Source: Bacteroidota bacterium
GTDB lineage: Bacteria > Bacteroidota > Bacteroidia > Bacteroidales > Cfx3-03
Assembly (NCBI GenBank): GCA_013390605.1
Contig: JACAUB010000001.1
Span: 1,541,105-1,605,104, forward strand
Direction of reading: 5' to 3'
Length of the DNA: 64,000 nt
The notes beneath the pieces were generated by a model. That model did not search any database, was not told where the DNA came from, and saw only the letters and a list, made by a program, of their open reading frames with translations. This document shows positions 18,476 to 26,977 of the stretch, in pieces. Position numbers and translations under genes: made by a program. Numbering within the stretch: the stretch's first letter is position 1; every line of letters begins with the position of its first letter.

Positions 18476-18518
18476 TCAGATGCAGTTTATATATTTAACA
18501 GAATATAGTTGAATCAGG

Positions 18519-18551
18519 TTTGAAAAGCAAGTCTACTTTTTCGTATATTTG
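18519..18551 (+). promoter_or_regulatory. Promoter TTTG-N21-TATATTTG
   Basis: TTTG at 18519-18522 and a perfect -7 element TATATTTG at 18544-18551, 21 nt apart, 21 nt before the ATG at 18573. The best full-length match to the Bacteroidota promoter in the window. Confidence 0.7.
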
Positions 18552-18572
18552 CACACTTTTTTAATCTAACTT

Positions 18573-19703
18573 ATGTTCAGTAAAATCAAGCAATTATCCT
18601 GGAAAGTTCTTTTGTTTCGCTCATTTGTTTACGGATTTGCAATCATAGGATTTGGACTTTGTTCTGCCTGGTTAGCTGTAAAGCTAAAGCTTACTAACGA
18701 TCCTGGCGGTGTAGATGTTAATGATCGGTATTTTCAACATGCTACGCTAACAGATGATCAGCGACATGCATTGCTTTCAGATTCAGCACAGGTTGAATCG
18801 CTGAAAAGCCTTACCTATTATAAAATACTTGCATTGGGCGTTTTGCATCCAAAGAATGCCCGGAATATATTAGATTATTACCGGCGTACCGAAGATGTAC
18901 ATACCGTTGAGCACATGCTCGATGCCATGGGGATATATATGACCGATAGTTCAGATTTCCATAAGCGGATCAATGATAATGGAAAGATTTTTACAGAAAA
19001 GAAAAACAATACTTCAAACCTCTTTTGGTGGAGCACCGTCGAAGAGTGGCCGGTATTGAAGGTCGCCGTTGCAAAAGATGCAAAAGTAATCGATAGCGTA
19101 TCCAAAATAACAGGAGCAAATCCACGATTGATCAGTGCTGTTTTGATAGCCGAGCAGATTCGGCTGTTCGATTCGCGAAGAGAAGCCTTTAAGAAATGGA
19201 TACAACCCCTCAAGATATTATCGAACGAAACCACCTTTTCTTGGGGTGTAACCGGTATTAAAGATTTTACCGCTAAGACCATAGAACATAATCTGATCGA
19301 TAAAAACTCTCCTTTTTATCTGGGTGCTGCATACGAACACCTGCTCGATTTTAAAACCGATAAACCCGATGTTGAACGTTTTGAACGTATCACCAATACC
19401 AAGAACCATTATTATGCCTATCTCTATGCCGCCTTATGCATTAGGCAGATAGAAAACCAATGGATGCGTGCCGGTTACGATCTGACAGACCGCCCGGAAA
19501 TCATGTCAACCTTGTATAATATTGGATTTGTAGCATCAGTTCCAAAGAAAGATCCACAGGTGGGTGGTTCAACCATTGATATACAGGGAAAGAAATACAC
19601 CTTTGGTCGTTTGGCCTACGAATATTATTTCTCCGGCGAACTAGCCACAGAGTTTCCTTATCCTAAAATGAAGAAACATCTCCGAACCGCTTCAAAGTTG
19701 TAG
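18573..19703 (+). CDS. Membrane-anchored protein with possible lysozyme-like domain
   Basis: 376 aa. One membrane segment near the N-terminus (about 12-36), then a periplasmic part. Residues 178-240 read 'ITGANPRLISAVLIAEQIRLF ... SWGVTGIKDFTAKT', resembling the helical core of SLT/lysozyme-like proteins and DUF1402: a Glu (in AEQ) where a catalytic acid would sit, and SWGVTGIK at the place of the SxGxxQ motif of lytic transglycosylases. This is pattern-level evidence only. It has its own promoter directly upstream. Following the macroglobulin and NamZ genes, a role in peptidoglycan metabolism is plausible. Confidence 0.6.
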   Translation: MFSKIKQLSWKVLLFRSFVYGFAIIGFGLCSAWLAVKLKLTNDPGGVDVNDRYFQHATLTDDQRHALLSDSAQVESLKSLTYYKILALGVLHPKNARNILDYYRRTEDVHTVEHMLDAMGIYMTDSSDFHKRINDNGKIFTEKKNNTSNLFWWSTVEEWPVLKVAVAKDAKVIDSVSKITGANPRLISAVLIAEQIRLFDSRREAFKKWIQPLKILSNETTFSWGVTGIKDFTAKTIEHNLIDKNSPFYLGAAYEHLLDFKTDKPDVERFERITNTKNHYYAYLYAALCIRQIENQWMRAGYDLTDRPEIMSTLYNIGFVASVPKKDPQVGGSTIDIQGKKYTFGRLAYEYYFSGELATEFPYPKMKKHLRTASKL

Positions 19704-19712
19704 CATTAGCGA

Positions 19713-20855
19713 CTAGTTGTCCTCCAATGCATTTTTATCAGGCAATGCCGGAAAATGAGCATGTGGCTCCGTTTGATACCAATACACAACAGAGCTGATA
19801 TCCGATTGTTGCTGTAAATAGCGGCCACCGCTTTTCCAACCCAAATCCTGAATTGTAACGCTCAGATCCTTTTCAAAACGAATCGGATCCATGATATGCC
19901 ATCTGTATAAGCCAAAACGTTGTTGCGAATTATATAAGCCATCAGGTCGAATCACCTGTGGTAGTCCGGTATATGGAGTACAAAACTCCTTGTATTTTCC
20001 TTCAATCTCGAAATCATACGAACCGCAGAAGTAATCTTCTGTTCCGGTGCCGCAGATGGTTGGGAACTTAGTATCACCATCCATGAAAAACTTGATTTCG
20101 CCTTCACCCCACCAGCCGGTGTTGTGTACACCCCAGGCCAGATAGGTGCCCACATATTGTCCTTTGCCTTTTATCCCGTCTACAAGCTTGTATAGCGCGT
20201 TTTTAGTGGGGTTATTTCTTCTGAACTGAGCATGGAAATAGGCCGCATCTGCAGGCACATCCGTCAGCGTATAATCAACCTGATAGTATAACGTCATACG
20301 TTCAGTATTGATGTTTTCCATCGTTATCTTACATTTCTTGCGGAAAGGCATCGCCCAATAGCAGTTAAAAGCACTCCCCGGATTCACGGTTACAGCAAGC
20401 GAGTTTAGCGGAGCATATACCCCCCAGCCCATTCCAAAGAAATCGCCCACCGGAACCTCTACCGAAGGTTCCTTTTCACCATCCCAATAAAATCGGAGGA
20501 TCGAAAAGCGCCAGTTACCCGTTGGTGTCATCCATATATGTTGTATGGCTCCTGAGCCATCAATTTCTGCTAATGTGACCGTCTTACCCGGTTCAATATG
20601 GATAAAAGGATTCAGCTTCCATCCCTGACCTAATTCACGACCAGCACCACGGGCATTGCCATTTTCAAGCGTAGCCATTCCCGCTTTGCCAGGTTCTCCG
20701 GTATAGTTTTCCGGACTGATCGACCTTGTCTTCGCATCCGACAACCGGTATAAATTACCGATGTTGAGGTTCAATCCATTGAATTTTTCATCTTTCTGCC
20801 CAAATGATAACAGGGCAATGACCAAAAACAGAAGGGTAAAACAAAAGGATTTCAT
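19713..20855 (-). CDS. GH172 (DUF2961) family glycoside hydrolase
   Basis: 380 aa with a signal peptide (cleavage near LLSFGQ). DUF2961 blocks: SPENYTGEPGKAG, GSGAIQHIWMT, the PVGDFFG loop, and TGWWGEGEIKFFMDGD followed by GTGTEDYFCGSYDF, which carries the conserved acidic residues. Characterised GH172 enzymes act on alpha-D-fructofuranosides (difructose dianhydride I) or on D-arabinofuranan as exo-D-arabinofuranosidases. This copy has the usual single-domain size. It stands alone, convergent with the previous gene (9-nt gap), with no transporter or regulator beside it, so the substrate is open. Confidence 0.87.
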   Translation of the reverse strand: MKSFCFTLLFLVIALLSFGQKDEKFNGLNLNIGNLYRLSDAKTRSISPENYTGEPGKAGMATLENGNARGAGRELGQGWKLNPFIHIEPGKTVTLAEIDGSGAIQHIWMTPTGNWRFSILRFYWDGEKEPSVEVPVGDFFGMGWGVYAPLNSLAVTVNPGSAFNCYWAMPFRKKCKITMENINTERMTLYYQVDYTLTDVPADAAYFHAQFRRNNPTKNALYKLVDGIKGKGQYVGTYLAWGVHNTGWWGEGEIKFFMDGDTKFPTICGTGTEDYFCGSYDFEIEGKYKEFCTPYTGLPQVIRPDGLYNSQQRFGLYRWHIMDPIRFEKDLSVTIQDLGWKSGGRYLQQQSDISSVVYWYQTEPHAHFPALPDKNALEDN

Positions 20856-21156
20856 GTTGTGAATATTTTATTTGAGTTTGGATTAAAGCGGTTTAAAAGT
20901 ACAATAATTAAATGGGAATATCCATCTGTTTTAGATACATAAGACCGAAATATTTGGAAGATCACTTTAATTTTAACAGTGAGAAATCAATAATTTCAAC
21001 AATCTTAGCATTTGAAAAATATAACCTCTTTTCCAAACGATTGAAGTTGTTGTATGGGCAATTTATCATGAATTATAATGTTTACCCTTTATGTTTAGAT
21101 GTTGAGCTGATACTAAATCTACCCAGACGATAACAAAGATTTTTTCAAGATTATAT

Positions 21157-21220
21157 AAGGGTAGTTGTCAGATATTATATTGGTTTCATCACACCAGTTA
21201 GATACCTGACAACTACCCTT
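21157..21220. repeat. Perfect 15-bp inverted repeat
   Basis: AAGGGTAGTTGTCAG (21157-21171) and CTGACAACTACCCTT (21206-21220) are perfect complements with 34 nt between. GTTTTATT follows on the plus strand, so it could be a terminator stem, a structured RNA or the ends of a small element. No gene precedes it on the plus strand. Confidence 0.8.
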
Positions 21221-21376
21221 GTTTTATTCCTGTTGTAAGGGAATTTCCATCTTCGTGGATGCTGCGTTAGTACTGGATCGAAGATTTGTTGGATTTAGCG
21301 TTATTAACATCTGGTATTTATTTAAAAATCCGGACGAGACAATTCCTGACTTTTTCATAGCCAACTTTTCTTGTAA

Positions 21377-21405
21377 TGATCGAAATCATAAAGTGGCACT
21401 TCAAC
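21377..21405. repeat. Dispersed 29-bp repeat, copy 1
   Basis: Matches 22912-22940 at 27 of 29 positions (differences at the 7th and 15th bases). A partial third relative at about 22041-22058 shares AGTTTCAGTGATCG with copy 2. The origin is unknown; it may be the remnant end of a decayed element. Confidence 0.7.
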
Positions 21406-21414
21406 TGTTGTTTT

Positions 21415-21780
21415 TCATTTTGAATTAGAATTTAATTTTTCAATTCTATTCCAATCATTTTCTATAGAATCTACTGTTTTTTTTCTTAATTTAAGTTTAA
21501 TATTTTCAAGTTTTGAATTATAAAGAATGAATGTATCTAATATTTTATTTGTTTTCATCTCTCTATAAGTCAATTTTGTTGAAATAAAATCATTACATGC
21601 TTCAGAATATGCATCTAAATCATTTAGAGCAAAAATAGAATCCTTTTCTATTTTTGTAACATATCCTGAGCTATAAGTTGAAGGTTCTCTGTAAGATTTT
21701 ATTAAAACATATTTCTTCTTACAGCTACTAAATAACCCAATAATTATAATGGGTATAAGTAAAAATCTAAATAATTTCAT
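21415..21780 (-). CDS. Small lipoprotein, unknown
   Basis: 121 aa starting MKLFRF, with a strongly hydrophobic signal and lipobox (LFSSC, about Cys20), then a charged domain of about 100 residues ending in Ser/Asn/Lys. The longer open frame to 21858 adds an unlikely second hydrophobic lead, so the ATG at 21780 is preferred. No family is recognised. It lies at the edge of a scarred region with no partner gene, so it may be a cargo or orphan gene. Confidence 0.6.
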   Translation of the reverse strand: MKLFRFLLIPIIIIGLFSSCKKKYVLIKSYREPSTYSSGYVTKIEKDSIFALNDLDAYSEACNDFISTKLTYREMKTNKILDTFILYNSKLENIKLKLRKKTVDSIENDWNRIEKLNSNSK

Positions 21781-21850
21781 AGTTGTGGTTTTTAATGAAT
21801 CCCAAAAATACGAAAACAACACTATGAAAACCACGTCAAAGCGAACTAAT

Positions 21851-22097
21851 TTACCCAAACATATCTTTCATATTCTTATCAAAAACCTCACCCTTAATAT
21901 AAACAACATCCTCTCTCTCCAATCCTACGCATGAAATCACGTTTTGCAGCCTGATTACTAAACGTCAACGTCTCATAAGTATCAACCTCGTTCTTAGTTT
22001 CAACTCCTTTTTGAGCCTTAATCGCTTGTTTACGCTCCTCACGTTCTTCAGTTTCAGTGATCGAAATTAAAGCGTGGATCTCTTGGATGAAATCTAC
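21851..22097 (-). pseudogene. Frameshifted gene remnant (GA-repeat slippage)
   Basis: On the minus strand a frame reads ...ITETEEREERKQ... to DFMRRIG, then breaks in a short GA repeat (plus strand 21911-21920). Adding one GA unit rejoins it to EREDVVYIKGEVFDKN and a stop at 21851. Upstream, an in-frame stop at 22098-22100 cuts off the rest, so only about 80 C-terminal codons survive. The family is not recognised. Confidence 0.55.
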
Positions 22098-22277
22098 TTA
22101 TCAGTGTTTGGCGATTTCGGATCGGTAAGAAACTATCTTCTACGACATTCATAATATGCCTCAAAAAAGCTTTGATAAAAAGTCTATGATGGCTCATAAC
22201 TACCCGATGCTTTCTCAATGGATCCACCATGCTTTCGCCATGACTCCCCCTTATTAGTGCAATCATGGAGGAAGGAT

Positions 22278-22310
22278 GCCGGACCCACGCCGGACTCACG
22301 CCGGACCCAA
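22278..22310. repeat. Short tandem repeat, about 11 bp x 3
   Basis: Three near-identical units of GCCGGACYCAC in a row. The stretch is GC-richer than its surroundings and has no coding assignment. Confidence 0.5.
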
Positions 22311-22486
22311 TGGTAGTAATGTCGCTGGTGTATAGTTGTTTAACCTAAATGAAATGAGCAATATTGAAGAACGCAAGATTGTATAATCATGATTATAAAT
22401 ATATTAGAGGTATAAAAATAAGAATTATAACCCAATAGAGATAACAAATGCCTCTCAACTTCTTAAGTGCTTAGCCACTAAAAGCA

Positions 22487-22518
22487 AAGATCCCCCTACC
22501 GTTAAGCAGGAGGATCTT
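22487..22518 (-). terminator. Terminator for the 49-codon gene
   Basis: Arms 22487-22497 and 22508-22518 (AAGATCCYCCT type, one mismatch), followed on the minus strand by TTGCTTTT. It lies 30 nt after the stop of the small membrane peptide gene and supports transcription in that direction. Confidence 0.6.
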
Positions 22519-22547
22519 CAAACACATAGTGTAACTGGTTATACTAA

Positions 22548-22697
22548 CTACAGGGGAGGAGTAGGTTTAACGAAGAACAAAATAGCAACGCAAATGATAA
22601 ACAACCCTAGTATAATATTCACTGTTGCTGCAATTATCAACCCCGAAAACATCAGGATGATAACCATTATCCATACTCCACCCCCCATGTTTCTCAT
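22548..22697 (-). CDS. 49-aa membrane peptide
   Basis: Short frame starting MRNMGGGVWI and ending FFVKPTPPL. Residues 9-43 are almost wholly hydrophobic with a small break (AATVN), fitting one long or two short membrane helices. A downstream hairpin terminator in the same direction supports a real gene. No family is recognised; small membrane peptides of this kind can be holin-like, toxin-like or stress peptides, and none of these is shown here. No Shine-Dalgarno is visible. It stands alone in a scarred region. Confidence 0.5.
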   Translation of the reverse strand: MRNMGGGVWIMVIILMFSGLIIAATVNIILGLFIICVAILFFVKPTPPL

Positions 22698-23240
22698 GAC
22701 TTTTAAATTATGAATTATTTTAATTCTAGGTATTCTTCATTGGATCTGAACCGTCTCTGATACTGTCTAGCTTTATGCTTTCTTCATCTAGTATATTTCA
22801 TAGTTCAGCTTCTTGTTTTAGTATAAATTAATTCTATTCTTCGTTATCTTCATCAATAGTTGGTTTTCCAAATTCAAGGCTCTACTGTTTAAGTTGAGAT
22901 TTTAGTTTCAGTGATCGTAATCATAGAGTGGCACTTCAACATAAAGTTAATGCAAAACCTTTGTCAATACTAGCTTGCAGAACAGAAAAAATGTATGCCA
23001 AAAGGCCATATTATGCACTACATCGAAAAAAACTATTGACATTTTATTCATCAATAGAATATTTGTTCTAATTTTAATCTCTTTTGGGTAAATTCTATGT
23101 CCCTTGGGTCGGATGTTTTTTTGTTCTTGGTTTGATACTCCGTCCGCTTGCGGCGGAGAAGTTCATTGCTGTTACTAGAACGCATTGATGAGCTAATTCA
23201 TTTTATTTCGTTTGTTTTGATGCTTGAGTAGCTTAAGCAG
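22698..23240. other. Gene-free stretch with a GC hairpin and repeat copy 2
   Basis: About 540 nt without a credible gene. It holds copy 2 of the dispersed 29-bp repeat (22912-22940) and a short GC-rich hairpin at 23138-23158 (CTCCGTCCGC / GCGGCGGAG, one bulge), REP-like in look but single copy here. Confidence 0.55.
22912..22940. repeat. Dispersed 29-bp repeat, copy 2
   Basis: 27 of 29 bases identical to 21377-21405, in the same orientation 1.5 kb away. The two copies and the partial relative near 22041 lie around the gene remnant at 21851-22097. Confidence 0.7.
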
Positions 23241-23279
23241 AAAAAAGAGGTTGCTCCGTTATTCCGAAGCAACCTCTTT
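23241..23279 (-). terminator. Terminator of the subtilase gene
   Basis: AAAGAGGTTGCT(C)CG pairs with TCCGAAGCAACCTCTTT (one mismatch), with a minus-strand T run from 23246 to 23241. It lies 29 nt after the stop of the S8 protease. Confidence 0.85.
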
Positions 23280-23308
23280 ATCCTTTAAAAAAGGAATTTC
23301 GTAATTTG

Positions 23309-24925
23309 TTATTTTATTGTTTCTGCTAATTTGATAGCGTTATAGGCGTTTACAATACCTCCGGTGTGGCAAAGTTCTGTCATTGCTACCTGTTCAGTAG
23401 TGCCTGGCTTTTTTACTGGTTCATTAATCTTAACTACTGATTCTTCGATAACCCATTTGATCTGCTTTGCAGATAGTTTCGGGAAGTATGACTTTAATAC
23501 TGCTGATAAACCGGCTACTACTGGAGAGGCCATACTGGTTCCGCTCATCGCTGAATAGGTTTTATTTCCGGGGACTGTAGAATAAATTCGTACACCCGGA
23601 GCAAAAACATCGACCATGGTTTTTCCGTAATTTGAGAATGCTGCAATGATTGTTTTCATTGTAGCACCACTTGCACCTACGGTAAGTACGTTTGGTGCTT
23701 TTTTATCGCCCTTGATATAACGGGTTGTGGGGAAACTGGGTTCAACGTCAATATCCTTGCTATCGTTGCCGGCTGCTTTTACGATGAGCACGTCTTTTTT
23801 AGCTGCATAACGGAAGGCTTTCTCTACCCAGTTTTGTTCGGGCGAAAAGGGCTTTCCAAAACTCATGTTAATGATCTTGGCTCCATGGTCAACGGCATAA
23901 CGGATAGCTAATGCAATGTCTTTATCGTGCTCGTCGCCATCAGGCACTGCTCTGATCATCATAATCTTTACATTATCTGCTATGCCATTCATCCCTACTC
24001 CATTGTTTCGGGCAGCACCTATAATTCCTGCTACGTGTGTGCCATGTCGGTGATCGCCACCCATTACATTGTTATTTCCATAAAAACGATCACTTAAGTC
24101 TGCATAGTTGTCGCCAACAATATCATCACGGTAATTCACGATTGGGGTCTCTGGTAGTTTTACCAATGGCTTCAGCGAGTCGATCATGTGTGCGATTTTA
24201 ATAATGAGCAGGCTGTTTGTAGTATCGGTTTTAGAGACTCTAAACATGGAAATATAGTTACGCTGCGAGATTGCTTTTTGTTCGTCTTTTGTCTGATAAG
24301 CCTTTAAGTCGGAAAGGGTGTAGGTGTCTTTGTTCAGCTCTTTTTGAAAAAGCGAATTATATTCGTTGTATAATTTTTGTGCGTTCGTAAGTGCATTGAT
24401 GTTTCTTTGTTCTTTCGTAGCTTGCAGAACGACTGTTTTGCTTCTTTGCCATACTCGAAATGGTTCACGGTCTTTCTTACTTAGCTGGTCTTCAGAAGAA
24501 ATATTAGCAAACTTGTCTTTGTATTTGTAATAAACCCTAAGGGATTCTTCTGTGTCTTTTGTTACGTTTTTCGAAGGGTCTTTGCTTCCAATGAAATTCC
24601 ATCCAAAGATATCTCCTACATAACCATCATTGTCGTTATCCAAACCGTTGACTATTTCGCGGGGATTATGCCAGATAACGGATCTGAGATCTTCATGGAG
24701 TGTATCGATTCCTGAGTCGATAATTGCAACCACAACGGGTGTGGACTTTTTGTTTTTGAGTAATTCCGTGTATGCTTTTTCAATACTTATTCCATACACA
24801 TGGTCTTGTTGAAAATCCATCATGTGCCAGTCGCGTGGTGTAATTGAGACTGGATTTTGTGCATTCAGACTGTAGCCAAATGCAATAAACAGGATTAGAA
24901 TCAGTGCGGTGATTTTTCTTTTCAT
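23309..24925 (-). CDS. Secreted subtilisin-like serine protease (S8)
   Basis: 538 aa with a signal peptide (cleavage near SLNAQ). Catalytic triad: D70 (AIIDSGIDT), H294 (HGTHVAG) and S464 (SGTSMASP); oxyanion N387 (AAGND). An insertion of about 180 mostly helical, charged residues separates Asp and His, unlike the short spacing of classical subtilisins; this layout is seen in Bacteroidota S8 proteases. No C-terminal sorting domain is present, so it should stay periplasmic or be released. There is no obvious propeptide beyond about 40 residues. Single gene with its own terminator. Confidence 0.95.
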   Translation of the reverse strand: MKRKITALILILFIAFGYSLNAQNPVSITPRDWHMMDFQQDHVYGISIEKAYTELLKNKKSTPVVVAIIDSGIDTLHEDLRSVIWHNPREIVNGLDNDNDGYVGDIFGWNFIGSKDPSKNVTKDTEESLRVYYKYKDKFANISSEDQLSKKDREPFRVWQRSKTVVLQATKEQRNINALTNAQKLYNEYNSLFQKELNKDTYTLSDLKAYQTKDEQKAISQRNYISMFRVSKTDTTNSLLIIKIAHMIDSLKPLVKLPETPIVNYRDDIVGDNYADLSDRFYGNNNVMGGDHRHGTHVAGIIGAARNNGVGMNGIADNVKIMMIRAVPDGDEHDKDIALAIRYAVDHGAKIINMSFGKPFSPEQNWVEKAFRYAAKKDVLIVKAAGNDSKDIDVEPSFPTTRYIKGDKKAPNVLTVGASGATMKTIIAAFSNYGKTMVDVFAPGVRIYSTVPGNKTYSAMSGTSMASPVVAGLSAVLKSYFPKLSAKQIKWVIEESVVKINEPVKKPGTTEQVAMTELCHTGGIVNAYNAIKLAETIK

Positions 24926-25167
24926 AGTTGTATATTTAAGTTGGGTTTAAGGGTTATCGGTTTTGTGTAAAATTATACTTTTTCTTATAATTTTTAGCTT
25001 ATTGGATTGCTTTTTTGAACGGTTGTTATGATTAGCCATTTGATTGTTTCTTTATACAAGTATATTTTGGGCTTCAGTTAAAATGAACATGATATGCCAT
25101 TCTCTTTTCTGAACTTTTTATTGACCTTGTTGTTAGCCTTTAATATTCATTTAAAATCATTCGCACA

Positions 25168-25983
25168 ATGAAAAATATAATAATGTTTTCGCTTTTAATA
25201 TTTCTTTCTATGGGCACAATCAGTTCAAGTTTTGGTGGAAAAGCTCCTACTTCAAAAATCAAAGAAGAGAATGTGACTTATATGGTGGGTAGTACGGTTT
25301 TTAAGGGTGTGATTGTATATGACCAAAATCAGAAGGGAAAACGTCCAGCGGTATTAGTGGTTCATGAATGGTGGGGTTTGACGGATTATCCTATTATGCG
25401 AGCACGAAAATTAGCTGAGCTTGGTTATATTGCGATGGCTGTTGATATGTATGGCAATGGAAAAATAGCTGCTAACCCTACTGAAGCACAAGAATTGGCT
25501 ACACCTTTTTATAAGGATCCTCAACTATCGAAAATCCGTTTAGATGCTGCACTAGCTAAGCTTAAAGAGTTCAAACAAACTGATAGCCATAATATTTTTG
25601 CTATTGGATATTGTTTTGGTGGTTCTGTTGTTTTGAATTCAGCTAAACTGGGTGCCAATTTAAAGGGGGTAGTGAGTTTTCATGGGGGACTTGCTGGTGT
25701 TCCTGCAAATAAAGATCTGCTGAAAGCAAAGATTCTTGTTTGTCATGGTGGTATTGATAAGTTTGTTTCTGAAAATGATATAAATGCATTTGAGCATCAG
25801 CTGGATTCAATAAAGGCTGATTATAAATTTGTCGTTTATGCAAATGCTACACATGCCTTCACTAATCCGGATGCAACAAAAATTGGCTTGAAGTTCAGTA
25901 TGCCAATTGCTTATAATGAAAAAGCAGATATCGATTCATGGAACGATATGAAAGACTTTTTCAATAGGGTTTTAAATAAATAG
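25168..25983 (+). CDS. Exported dienelactone hydrolase family protein
   Basis: 271-aa alpha/beta hydrolase of the dienelactone hydrolase family, with a signal peptide (about 1-22). Triad: nucleophile C149 in GYCFGG, D197 in GGIDKF and H229 in ATHAF. A Cys nucleophile is the DLH hallmark. The normal enzyme is cytoplasmic and opens dienelactones in chlorocatechol breakdown; exported versions in Bacteroidota have unknown ester substrates. VVHEWWGL near residue 65 is the conserved oxyanion region. Single gene; its natural terminator seems to have been split by an insertion (see the 25-bp repeat). Confidence 0.92.
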   Translation: MKNIIMFSLLIFLSMGTISSSFGGKAPTSKIKEENVTYMVGSTVFKGVIVYDQNQKGKRPAVLVVHEWWGLTDYPIMRARKLAELGYIAMAVDMYGNGKIAANPTEAQELATPFYKDPQLSKIRLDAALAKLKEFKQTDSHNIFAIGYCFGGSVVLNSAKLGANLKGVVSFHGGLAGVPANKDLLKAKILVCHGGIDKFVSENDINAFEHQLDSIKADYKFVVYANATHAFTNPDATKIGLKFSMPIAYNEKADIDSWNDMKDFFNRVLNK

Positions 25984-26039
25984 GATGATGATTTGTTCTG
26001 GGTGAGATTATAAATCAATTTGTATAATTTCTTTTAATG

Positions 26040-26064
26040 AATAAAGCCCGAATCTCAATTCTAT
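26040..26064. repeat. 25-bp direct repeat, left copy
   Basis: Identical over 25 bp to 30983-31007. In the right copy this sequence is the left arm and loop of a complete terminator hairpin; here only that half is present. The two copies bound a 4.9-kb block. Confidence 0.9.
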
Positions 26065-26066
26065 AT

Positions 26067-26108
26067 ATGCTACTCCCCATTCTTTAGACCATTAAATGGG
26101 GGGAGCAT
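26067..26108 (+). terminator. Hairpin after the dienelactone hydrolase gene
   Basis: ATGCTACTCCCCATT (26067-26081) pairs with AATGGGGGGAGCAT (26095-26108) with a bulge. A weak T run follows (TATAATTTCT), so it is only a moderate terminator candidate. Confidence 0.5.
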
Positions 26109-26208
26109 AGTATAATTTCTAACCTTTTAAAATAGAAGAAAGACTTATTATGCAGAGATTGATTGATGCATAGAATTATTCCATAGTAAGTTTAAAAGAA
26201 TGAATAAT

Positions 26209-26970
26209 TTATAAACCGATTAACCATGATTTGAATTGTGCAGCTTTTTCACGACTGATAATGATGTTGTCTGGTGTTTTCAAGGTAAGGTGAACTAATA
26301 ACCGGTTATTAAAATATAGCTCGGCATTCGAAATAAATTTTTTTTGAATAATAAACTGGCGATTTGCCCTGAAAAACAGATGCGCAGGTAATCTACGCTC
26401 AATTTCGTCCATTGTCTCCTCCAATACATATTTGTTTCTATCGATGACTGCATAGACGATCTGATTTTGTGTATAGAAATAGGCAGTTGTTTCGCAGGAT
26501 AATGGAATAAGTTTCTCGCCTTGAAATGATATAAAACTGGGTATATTAGGTTGCTGAAACTGCCTTATGAGATTTTGGATATCATATAATTGACCTTGAG
26601 AATATTGTTTTTTTGTTAGTTCGAATTTTTTAAGAGCACTCTTTAACTCATCTTTTTGAATGGGTTTCAATAAATAATCAACCCCATTGAGTTTAAAGGC
26701 ACGCAAGGCATATTCATCGTAGGCTGTTGTAAATATTATCGGAATACTCACTTGAAGTCTTTCGAATATTTCAAAAGATAATCCATCAGACAATTGGATA
26801 TCTGAAAATACTAAATCGATTTCATCTAGTGAATGTGTTTGAAACCATTGATTTGCATCGTAAACAGATTCTAGTTCTGCACTAATTTCAATTTCATTAT
26901 TTACTTCTTGTAATATTTTTTTAAATTTTCGAAGCGCGATGCCTTCGTCTTCAATCAATATAACTCTCAC
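26209..26970 (-). CDS. LytTR-family response regulator
   Basis: 253 aa. Receiver domain (1-120) with acidic pocket E7/D8, phospho-acceptor D57 (LVFSDIQLSDG), the T of TTAYDEYALRAF and K of LLKPIQ. LytTR DNA-binding domain at about 150-250 (LFFRANRQFIIQKKFI, a core LytTR signature). It should bind paired direct repeats in promoters once phosphorylated by the histidine kinase whose gene ends 7 nt upstream. The target genes are unknown; the two esterases lying upstream in the same direction are the first candidates. Confidence 0.95.
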   Translation of the reverse strand: MRVILIEDEGIALRKFKKILQEVNNEIEISAELESVYDANQWFQTHSLDEIDLVFSDIQLSDGLSFEIFERLQVSIPIIFTTAYDEYALRAFKLNGVDYLLKPIQKDELKSALKKFELTKKQYSQGQLYDIQNLIRQFQQPNIPSFISFQGEKLIPLSCETTAYFYTQNQIVYAVIDRNKYVLEETMDEIERRLPAHLFFRANRQFIIQKKFISNAELYFNNRLLVHLTLKTPDNIIISREKAAQFKSWLIGL

Positions 26971-26977
26971 GTTATTA

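Larger units (their letters stand above)
20856..21414. other. Gene-free stretch with repeat elements
   Basis: About 560 nt. Two short open frames (20912-21133, 21219-21428) lack start signals and family likeness and are not called. The stretch holds a long inverted repeat (21157-21220) and one copy of a dispersed 29-bp repeat (21377-21405). The GH172 promoter must lie at its left edge. Confidence 0.6.

Noticed and set aside
20912-21133. 73-codon frame on the plus strand
   Set aside because: No promoter, composition like spacer, no recognisable domain.
21219-21428. 69-codon frame covering dispersed repeat copy 1
   Set aside because: The frame runs over a noncoding-looking repeat and ends in the lipoprotein gene; copy 2 of the repeat does not keep a long frame.
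22054-22299. 81-codon minus-strand frame
   Set aside because: It covers a tandem repeat and runs out of frame with the better-supported gene remnant at 21851-22097.
22278-22310. Possible CRISPR-like repeat
   Set aside because: Three 11-bp units in direct tandem with no spacers and no cas genes; a simple repeat.
23138-23158. GC-rich hairpin as a terminator or REP element
   Set aside because: No T run and only one copy in the window, so noted in the spacer entry only.
25643-25843. Minus-strand frame in the dienelactone hydrolase gene
   Set aside because: Shadow frame opposite a well-supported gene.
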